Assembly (NCBI GenBank): GCA_003209795.1
Contig: QCPB01000008.1
Location: forward strand, 1 to 48,256
Length of the DNA stretch: 48,256 nt
Source: Prochlorococcus sp. AG-436-C05
Lineage (GTDB): Bacteria > Cyanobacteriota > Cyanobacteriia > PCC-6307 > Cyanobiaceae
Direction: 5' to 3'
A model generated the notes under the pieces. It was given only the letters and a program-made list of their open reading frames with translations, did no database searches and was not told the DNA's origin. How positions within the stretch are numbered: position 1 is the first letter of the stretch; each line of letters begins with the position of its first letter. Made by a program: the position numbers and the translations under genes. This document shows positions 41,710 through 48,256 of the stretch, in pieces.

Positions 41710-44166
41710 GTGACCAATAGTGATGAATATATTAAATTAATCAAAGACTGGATAAGACCTCTTCAAAAGTCTTTAACAATAGAAACCGAAAGTAATTTTA
41801 CTAATGTTTTAGGAAGGCAAAGGTATTTTAATGATTATTTATATGAATCATTGACGAAACTGGAAAATCTAAATCTTACAGATGAATATCTCAGACTATT
41901 CAATGATTTTTCTAAAAAATACTATGAATATAATAAATTAGATTTTAATCAAAGAAAAAGATTAATAATTGATACTAGAAAAACGTTATATAAACTTGTA
42001 AAAAAAATAGATATAATTCAATCTGGTGATATTTCGAAAGAATGTTTTCCTAATATAATTGATTCTAGTTTGTCTCTTGATTCGGATATTTCATTAATAA
42101 AAAATGTTGGCAAAGTTTATAAAAATAAACTTAATGAATTAGGTGTTTTTAATATAAAAGACTTAATTAATTATTTTCCAAGAACATATTTAGACTATAC
42201 GAATAGAGTTAAGATAATAAATTTAAAACAAGATAATTTATATACGTGTATAGCCAATATTAAAAGATTTTATATTTATAAGAGCAAAAAGAATATTAAT
42301 TTATCAATAATGAATTTTGTAGTTTCTGATGAAACTTCTTCAATAAAGGTTACAAAATTTTTTTTAGGAAGGAGATTTAGATCTTATTCCTTCTTCGCAT
42401 CTCAAAAATCTTTGTATACTCCTGGAACTAAATTAGCAATATCAGGTAAGGTTAAATTGACTGAGTATGGCAAAACTTTTGTAGATCCTCAGATTGAAAT
42501 TCTTAAGGATAATAATGATAATTATAATTTCTCTGGAAGAATATTACCCTTGTACTCATTATCTGAAGCATTATCAAATATGAGCTTTATCAAGCTCATT
42601 AAAAAGGTACTAATTTATGCAAAGCAATATCCAGAAATTTTAAACCAAAAGCAACTTGATTCATTATCTTTATTATCTAAAGGAGAGTCTTTGATTAATA
42701 TTCATTTACCACCAACTCAACAGGCACTTATTGAGTCAAAAAAACGTTTGGTTTTTGATGAGTTGTTCTTACTGCAGATAAAGTTCCTACTTAGAAAAAG
42801 AAAGACGAATAAAAATATTGTTGCAAAACAATTACCTCAAAAAAAATCTTTACTAAAAGAATTTTTAAATACTTTTCCTTTTAAATTAACAAATTCTCAA
42901 GGCAAAGTTTTAAATGAAATTAAGAAAGATTTATCCAATCCCGTACCAATGTCGAGATTGCTTCAGGGAGATGTGGGAAGCGGTAAAACTATAATTGCAA
43001 TAGCATCTCTTTTAATTGTTATTGAAAAAAATTTACAAGGTGCTTTTATGGTTCCTACTGAAGTATTGGCAGAACAACATTATAAAAATTTATTAAAATA
43101 TTTGGACCCACTTTTAGTCTCTGTGGAACTTCTTACTGGTAATACTACTCAAAAAAAGAGAAAAGAAATCCTCTCCAATTTGAATAATGGACAAATTGAT
43201 ATCCTCGTAGGAACTCATGCATTATTTGAAGATAAAGTTATCTTTAATTCATTAGGGATGGTAGTAATTGATGAACAACATAGGTTTGGAGTTACTCAAA
43301 GAAATAGATTACTTAATAAAGGGGATAATACTAACTTGTTATCAATGACAGCAACACCAATTCCAAGAACTCTTGCACTATCTATTTATGGTGATTTAGA
43401 TGTTAGTCAAATTACAGAACTTCCTCCTGGAAGAGTTCCTATAACAACAAAAATAATTTCAGAAGATGATTTAATTAACTTGTTCAAGATTGTTGAAGAT
43501 GAGATCACTAAGGGAAGGCAAGCTTATGTAATTTTGCCACTTATAGAAGATTCAGAAAAAATGAATTTAAGTTCAGCAAAGAAAACATTTAAACATTTAT
43601 CAGAAGAGGTCTTTTTTAAGAAAAAAGTTGGATTATTACATGGCAAATTAAATTCACAAGAAAAGAACGAAGTGATTAATTCTTTTTTAAATAATGAAAT
43701 TAATATATTGGTTTCAACTACTGTAATTGAGGTTGGAATTGATGTGCCTAATGCCACAATTATGATTATTTATAATTCGGAAAGGTTTGGATTGTCTCAG
43801 CTACATCAATTAAGGGGGAGAGTTGGTAGGGGATCAACTAAATCTTTTTGTTATCTAGTAACCTCAGATAAAAATGGATTAGAAAATAAGCGATTATGTG
43901 TTTTGCAAAAATCTAATGATGGTTTTTATATTGCCGAAAAAGACTTGGAGCTTAGAGGTCCAGGCCAAATTTTAGGATATAAACAATCTGGATTGCCTGA
44001 TTTTGTACTGGATAATTTACCAAACAATAAATTTCTAATTGAAAAGGCTCGTGAGGAGGCTGTTAAGGTTATTAGTAATGATCCAGATTTAAAAGAAAAT
44101 ATAGTTTTAAGGAATATACTAATTGACAATTCTGATAATAAATTCATTCATGATTTCTTGAATTGA
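41710..44166 (+). CDS. recG: ATP-dependent DNA helicase RecG
   Basis: 818 aa, with a longer N-terminal extension (about 130 aa) than the E. coli enzyme, as usual in cyanobacteria. The wedge domain starts at VGKVYKNKLNELGVFNIKDL with YFPRTYLDYTNR. Helicase motifs: Walker A GDVGSGKT, DEQH in VVIDEQHRFGVTQR, TATPIPRTLAL and VEVGIDVPNATIMIIYNSER, then QLRGRVGRG. It remodels stalled forks and Holliday junctions. The GTG start is supported by position 22 bases after the unknown gene. Confidence 0.97.
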   Translation: MTNSDEYIKLIKDWIRPLQKSLTIETESNFTNVLGRQRYFNDYLYESLTKLENLNLTDEYLRLFNDFSKKYYEYNKLDFNQRKRLIIDTRKTLYKLVKKIDIIQSGDISKECFPNIIDSSLSLDSDISLIKNVGKVYKNKLNELGVFNIKDLINYFPRTYLDYTNRVKIINLKQDNLYTCIANIKRFYIYKSKKNINLSIMNFVVSDETSSIKVTKFFLGRRFRSYSFFASQKSLYTPGTKLAISGKVKLTEYGKTFVDPQIEILKDNNDNYNFSGRILPLYSLSEALSNMSFIKLIKKVLIYAKQYPEILNQKQLDSLSLLSKGESLINIHLPPTQQALIESKKRLVFDELFLLQIKFLLRKRKTNKNIVAKQLPQKKSLLKEFLNTFPFKLTNSQGKVLNEIKKDLSNPVPMSRLLQGDVGSGKTIIAIASLLIVIEKNLQGAFMVPTEVLAEQHYKNLLKYLDPLLVSVELLTGNTTQKKRKEILSNLNNGQIDILVGTHALFEDKVIFNSLGMVVIDEQHRFGVTQRNRLLNKGDNTNLLSMTATPIPRTLALSIYGDLDVSQITELPPGRVPITTKIISEDDLINLFKIVEDEITKGRQAYVILPLIEDSEKMNLSSAKKTFKHLSEEVFFKKKVGLLHGKLNSQEKNEVINSFLNNEINILVSTTVIEVGIDVPNATIMIIYNSERFGLSQLHQLRGRVGRGSTKSFCYLVTSDKNGLENKRLCVLQKSNDGFYIAEKDLELRGPGQILGYKQSGLPDFVLDNLPNNKFLIEKAREEAVKVISNDPDLKENIVLRNILIDNSDNKFIHDFLN

Positions 44167-44223
44167 AAACTATTATTGTAATTTTTAGAATATATGCAAA
44201 TATAAATCAAATGCAAATTTGAA

Positions 44224-44907
44224 TTGAAAATTTGGAATAAAATACCAATTAAAGAGAATGGAGATAAATTAATAGCTATACCTAGCTACTTAAAACTTTT
44301 AGATCCCCACCCTTACTTTCATTTAGGAGCACCCTACAAAGATAAAGCTTCTATTTGGAAATTAAGAAAGGAGGTTGTAAATAGATTAGTAAAAGTAAAT
44401 GATTATTTGATATCAAAGAATAGCTTTTACCTTTTAATTTATGACAGTTGGCGTCCTTTAGAAGTCCAAGAATTTATGTTTAAAAGAGCATTTTTATCAG
44501 AGTGCGAAAAATTGGATATTGATGCTTCTATAAAAAACATGAAATCTTATCCATCTATTTTAGGAAAAGTTGAAAAGTTTTGGGCATATCCTTCTTTCGA
44601 CTCTAGCTGTCCTCCACCTCACTCAACTGGGGGAGCTTTGGATGTTTGTTTATCAGATAAACACGGAAATCTTGTTGAAATGGGAAGCAAAGTTGATCAA
44701 ATGGATGAGACTTCAAATCCTGATTTTTACGAAAATTTAAAGAATGAAGAAGCAATTATTTGGAATAGCAGAAGAAATTTATTAAAGGAAATTATGTCTA
44801 AATTTGGTTTCGCTCAACATCCATATGAATGGTGGCATTTTAGTTATGGTGATCAATTATGGGCTTGGAAAAATAAAAAAGCAAATGCCCTTTATGGAAA
44901 AATTTAG
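44224..44907 (+). CDS. D-alanyl-D-alanine dipeptidase (VanX/DdpX family, M15D)
   Basis: 227 aa zinc peptidase. The family pattern is YDSWRPLEVQEFMFKRAFL, then the zinc site S-x-H-S-x-G-x-A-x-D, here PPPHSTGGALDVCLSD, and the last ligand in YEWWHFSYGDQLW, with Glu as catalytic base beside it. VanX-like enzymes cleave D-Ala-D-Ala; in free-living bacteria they help recycle wall peptides. No signal peptide, so it is cytoplasmic. The start is TTG 44224-44226. Other members of the M15 family cannot be excluded. Confidence 0.9.
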   Translation: MKIWNKIPIKENGDKLIAIPSYLKLLDPHPYFHLGAPYKDKASIWKLRKEVVNRLVKVNDYLISKNSFYLLIYDSWRPLEVQEFMFKRAFLSECEKLDIDASIKNMKSYPSILGKVEKFWAYPSFDSSCPPPHSTGGALDVCLSDKHGNLVEMGSKVDQMDETSNPDFYENLKNEEAIIWNSRRNLLKEIMSKFGFAQHPYEWWHFSYGDQLWAWKNKKANALYGKI

Positions 44908-44910
44908 ATT

Positions 44911-46698
44911 CTATTGAATTTCATTTAGCAAATTCAAAATATAACTTTCATCTTGCGTATTTATAAAATCCCCGAAATCTAAATCTGAACTACTTTTCCA
45001 ATAATCAAATAATGGTTGAAGAGTCTTTTCTAAATCGTTTAGTTCCACTCTTTGTAAGAATGGTTTGGCCAACCTTTGAAGATTTTTACTTCCCCCCAAC
45101 CATAATTGGTATTTGTTTTGCCCACTTCCTACAAGTGCTAATTCCGCCATGTACGGTCTTGTACATCCATTCGGGCAACCTGTCATTCTAAATAATATTG
45201 TCTTTTCTATTTTTAGATCTAATAGTAATTTTTCAATCCTTTTAAGTACATCAGGTAAAACTCTTTCTGCTTCAGTCATCGCAAGACCACAAAGTGGTAA
45301 AGCTGGGCATGCCAAGGCATGCCTTTGTATTTCATTAATGCCATCTAAATTTTCGTATCCAATTTTTGATAGAGCTTTTTTAACTGCACTTTTGTTTTTA
45401 TTAGCGATATCACAAAGTAAGATATCTTGATTAGGTGTAAGTCGTAAATTAAGATTATATTTTTTCACGATACTAGTAATGGTTTTCTTCTTTTCTCCGG
45501 ATAATCTTCCTGATAATAAAGGTAACCCTACGAAATATGAGGTCTTATTTTGTTTATGCCAACCTAGATAATCAATAAGAACTTGATTCGGTTCTTTTCT
45601 AATTTCTTTAATTTCTTTTTTGAAGTACTTTTTTAGAAGCAAGTTTTTGAACCATTTAATACCTTTTCTATGCAGAAGGTATTTCATTCTTGAATTTTTT
45701 CTTGATTTTCTGTCACCATAATCTCTTTGAATAGCCACAATACTTTGTATTAATTCATAAATATCTTGTTGTTCAACATATCCAAGCGGATCTGCAATTC
45801 TGGCGAAAGTTTCTTCATTATTATGTGTGCGTCCCATGCCGCCTCCAACATAGAAGTTGCACCCCTCTAAGTTTCCATCTTTTGAAGTAAAGGCAACTAT
45901 TCCAATGTCATTAGTAAGAAGATCAACAGAATTATCTCCAGGAACTGTAACTGCGCATTTGAATTTTCTCGGTAAATAAGTTGAACCATAGAGAGGCTCG
46001 TCTTTTATCCCACTAAAAACTTTATCTTTAAATTGAAGTTTCCTAATAGTTTCAATATCTTTATCAGGCTTTATTGTATATTCTAAATCCCCATCAGCCC
46101 AAAGCTCTAAGAAAGTACCTTGTCCAGCTAAAGGGGTGAGAAGGTCTGCAACTTTTTTTGCCAATGCTCTTGCAATAATGTAATCCTGCGAATCAAATGG
46201 AGCCGCTGGAGCCATTACGTTTCTATTTATGTCTCCACATGCAGCTAATGTTGAGCCCATTGAATTTACAATTGTTTGAATCACTTCCTTTAGATTCTCC
46301 TTTCTAATTCCATGCATTTGAAAGGCTTGTCTTGTAGTTGCCCTAAGTGATCCATTACCTAGTTTGTCAGACAATTTATCTAATGCTAAAAATAATTTCC
46401 CAGGAATTTCTCCTCCTGGACTTCTTAACCTAAGCATCATTTGCCAATCTTTACTTTTGCCAGGCTTTCTATTCTCCCTGTTATCTTGTTGATAACTACC
46501 ATGAAATTTCAATAACTGAACTGCATCATTAGTAAAATGATCACTTTCATTACTTAATTCAGTAGCAAGTGGCTCTTTAAGAAATTGGCTATTTTTTTTA
46601 AAATTTTCAAATTTAGATACTTCTAATCCATTCGCTAAACAAACAGTTTCTTCTTTAGCGGCATCTTTTTTCTTTTTCACTTTCACAACCTTGATCAA
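44911..46698 (-). CDS. sir: Ferredoxin-sulfite reductase
   Basis: 595 aa. It reduces sulfite to sulfide with six electrons from ferredoxin, using siroheme and a 4Fe-4S cluster. The cluster motif is C-x5-C ... C-x3-C: ALACPALPLCGLAMTEAE and FRMTGCPNGCTRPYMAELAL. Siroheme-binding RLRSPGGEIPG and LRATTRQAFQMHGI precede it. The KDWQMMLRLRSPGG start region is typical. The presence of Trp-Gln-Met and of RK-rich substrate loops favours sulfite over nitrite reductase. It is convergent with the dipeptidase gene, three bases between stops. Confidence 0.93.
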   Translation of the reverse strand: MIKVVKVKKKKDAAKEETVCLANGLEVSKFENFKKNSQFLKEPLATELSNESDHFTNDAVQLLKFHGSYQQDNRENRKPGKSKDWQMMLRLRSPGGEIPGKLFLALDKLSDKLGNGSLRATTRQAFQMHGIRKENLKEVIQTIVNSMGSTLAACGDINRNVMAPAAPFDSQDYIIARALAKKVADLLTPLAGQGTFLELWADGDLEYTIKPDKDIETIRKLQFKDKVFSGIKDEPLYGSTYLPRKFKCAVTVPGDNSVDLLTNDIGIVAFTSKDGNLEGCNFYVGGGMGRTHNNEETFARIADPLGYVEQQDIYELIQSIVAIQRDYGDRKSRKNSRMKYLLHRKGIKWFKNLLLKKYFKKEIKEIRKEPNQVLIDYLGWHKQNKTSYFVGLPLLSGRLSGEKKKTITSIVKKYNLNLRLTPNQDILLCDIANKNKSAVKKALSKIGYENLDGINEIQRHALACPALPLCGLAMTEAERVLPDVLKRIEKLLLDLKIEKTILFRMTGCPNGCTRPYMAELALVGSGQNKYQLWLGGSKNLQRLAKPFLQRVELNDLEKTLQPLFDYWKSSSDLDFGDFINTQDESYILNLLNEIQ

Positions 46699-46785
46699 AG
46701 GACCAAAACATATCTCTTTTTATACATTAGCGAAAAGCTTATTTAACCGGTAGTAAATTATAGTTGTATTAGTCATAATTTTTTC

Positions 46786-48256
46786 TTGTCTAAATATCTA
46801 CTTGAGATAGGAACAGAAGAGTTGCCAGCAAATTTTTCTCATTCTGTTCTTAATCAATTTAAATCTCTAATAGAATATGAATTTGATAAAAAACTTATCA
46901 AATTCAACCGTATTGTTTGTACTTCTACTCCAAGGAGAATAGTCCTGCTTTTAGAAGGATTGGTTGATCATGCGGAAGATAAGATCATTATAAGAAAGGG
47001 TCCTAAAGCAATCTCGGCATTTTTAAATGGAGTCCCAACAAATGCTGCATTAGGTTTCGCTAATAGTTTAGGTATAAATGTAGATGATTTAGAAATAAAA
47101 AATACAGAAAAAGGTGAGTTCGTTTTTGGTAAGAAAGTTGAGAAAGGAGAATCTACAATAGAATCCTTGTCTTTGATAATTCCAAAAGTAATAAAGAATT
47201 TACAGGGCCCCAGATTTATGAAATGGGGCTATGGTAACTTTAAATTTTCAAGGCCTATTAGGTGGGTTGTCTCACTCTACAATGATGAAATTCTTGACTT
47301 TGTATTGGATGAATGTGATCCTAAAATTTTAGTAGGCAATAAATCAAAAAGTCACAGACTAATTAATCAAGAAATTGTAATTCATAATCCTGATAATTAT
47401 TTTGAATTAATGTCTGAAAATAGTGTTCTAGTTAATCGAAAAGAAAGAAAAGAAAAAATTATAAGTCTTATAAATAACTCATCTGAATTAATAGATGTAC
47501 ATCCAGATCTTTCTGAGGAATTACTCAACGAATTAACAGATTTAGTTGAATCGCCAGATTTAATTATTGGTAAATTTAGTGAAGAATTTCTTGATATACC
47601 AGTTGAAGTACTTTCAACAGTGATGAAGACTCATCAAAGGTATGTTCCACTTTTTCATAAAGATAAAACTTTTTCTAAATTAGACTTAAGCTCTGAAAAA
47701 ATATTAAGTACAAATTTCTTCGTAATCTCAAATGGTCTTAGTGAATCTAAAAAGAATATTGCTAAAGGTAATGAGAAAGTATTAAAGGCGAGATTCTCTG
47801 ATGCAAAGTTTTTCGTAGAAAGTGATAAGAAAGTATCTTCCAATGACAGAAATGAAAAACTTAAATCTGTTTCTTATTTGAAAGGGATGGGCAATGTTTC
47901 GCAGAGAGTGGAGAGAATTGAGGCTGTGACAGGAATGGTTCTTAAATGCTTAAATGATAAATCTTTAGATATTAAAAAAGTATTAGAAGCTGCTAAATAC
48001 TGTAAGAACGACTTATGCAGTGAAATTGTCTATGAATTTCCAGAGTTGCAGGGAATGATGGGAGGTAAATATCTAAAAAATGAGGGGTTTAGCCAAGAAG
48101 TGTGTTTGGCTGTAGCAGAACATTATTTACCTTCTTTTTATAAAGATGTTTTGCCTTCTACAAGATATGGCGCAATTGTTTCTATTGCAGATAAGATTGA
48201 AACTTTAATAAGTATTTTTATTTCTGGTAAACGACCAACTGGATCTTCTGATCCTT
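46786..48256 (+). CDS. glyS: Glycyl-tRNA synthetase beta subunit, 5' part
   Basis: Runs off the window end; 490 codons are visible. TTG 46786 gives SKYLLEIGTEELPANFSHSV, the standard glyS start with L-x-E-I-G-T-E-E-L-P. Later come RRIVLLLEGLVDHAEDKIII, GRKVEKGE-like blocks and MKTHQRYVPLF. The visible end is DKIETLISIFISGKRPTGSS, then DP. The beta subunit works with GlyQ to charge tRNA-Gly in bacteria with the two-subunit enzyme. The upstream gene sir is divergent; the 87-base gap carries both promoters. Confidence 0.96.
   Translation, partial: MSKYLLEIGTEELPANFSHSVLNQFKSLIEYEFDKKLIKFNRIVCTSTPRRIVLLLEGLVDHAEDKIIIRKGPKAISAFLNGVPTNAALGFANSLGINVDDLEIKNTEKGEFVFGKKVEKGESTIESLSLIIPKVIKNLQGPRFMKWGYGNFKFSRPIRWVVSLYNDEILDFVLDECDPKILVGNKSKSHRLINQEIVIHNPDNYFELMSENSVLVNRKERKEKIISLINNSSELIDVHPDLSEELLNELTDLVESPDLIIGKFSEEFLDIPVEVLSTVMKTHQRYVPLFHKDKTFSKLDLSSEKILSTNFFVISNGLSESKKNIAKGNEKVLKARFSDAKFFVESDKKVSSNDRNEKLKSVSYLKGMGNVSQRVERIEAVTGMVLKCLNDKSLDIKKVLEAAKYCKNDLCSEIVYEFPELQGMMGGKYLKNEGFSQEVCLAVAEHYLPSFYKDVLPSTRYGAIVSIADKIETLISIFISGKRPTGSSDP

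Noticed and set aside
1-48256. CRISPR arrays, insertion sequences, prophage or tRNA genes
   Set aside because: No regularly spaced repeats, transposase or integrase motifs, or cloverleaf-forming segments were found.

Overview
The window looks like chromosome from a high-light-type Prochlorococcus or a very close relative. This is inferred from gene content and composition, not from a database search. The DNA is very AT-rich, genes are tightly packed, and typical picocyanobacterial markers are present: petN, thf1/psb29, pcyA beside a devBCA exporter, ferredoxin-dependent sulfite reductase, a SipA-like protein, a 6S RNA directly after purK, and pstCAB. No tRNA, rRNA, insertion sequence, phage gene or CRISPR array was seen.

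Layout. (1) 1-6.8 kb is a core block: the end of a carboxyl-terminal processing protease, nadA, a metallophosphoesterase, a TPM-domain (Psb32-like) membrane protein, a MidA-type methyltransferase, aroB, purK, then the 6S RNA and a strong terminator. (2) 6.8-16.1 kb is a loose accessory stretch. It holds many very short genes, mostly single-membrane-span peptides, at least two decayed genes, a free-standing NAD+-ligase adenylation domain, a short-chain dehydrogenase, a TIGR02450-type Trp-rich protein, a DnaJ-type zinc protein and a DUF3303 protein. (3) 16.1-20.7 kb has a small conserved protein, a K+ channel with an RCK domain, and pstC-pstA-pstB without pstS. (4) 20.7-28.0 kb is a second accessory stretch. 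It has a 38-bp element in two inverted copies about 1.1 kb apart, an IF-2 N-domain protein, a DUF2130 coiled-coil protein, a lipoprotein, small secreted proteins and paralogous mini-proteins. (5) 28.1-34.3 kb is core: petN, thf1, clpP, ftsH, sipA-like and a pair of M16 peptidases. (6) 34.4-39.1 kb has pcyA, a devB-devC-devA exporter, a tiny basic protein and a family 2 glycosyltransferase. (7) 39.1-48.3 kb has rpsB-tsf with a structured leader, a 360-aa unknown protein, recG, a VanX-like dipeptidase, sir and the start of glyS.

How the parts relate. Photosynthesis upkeep is well represented (petN, thf1, ftsH, clpP, the Psb32-like protein, and sipA as a possible stress-signalling link). Phosphate import is encoded by pstCAB. 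NAD (nadA), purine (purK), aromatic (aroB) and sulfur (sir) biosynthesis are the metabolic core. Translation genes rpsB and tsf form an operon that runs on into an unknown protein and recG.

The signals most worth following up are the interleaved-helix (pseudoknot) leader in front of rpsB with a competing hairpin, the paired 38-bp element at 20.75 and 21.84 kb, the stand-alone NAD+-ligase core at 7.6 kb, a 40-codon reading frame with a near-perfect Shine-Dalgarno at 12.43 kb, and two overlapping mini-genes at 12.84-13.05 kb.
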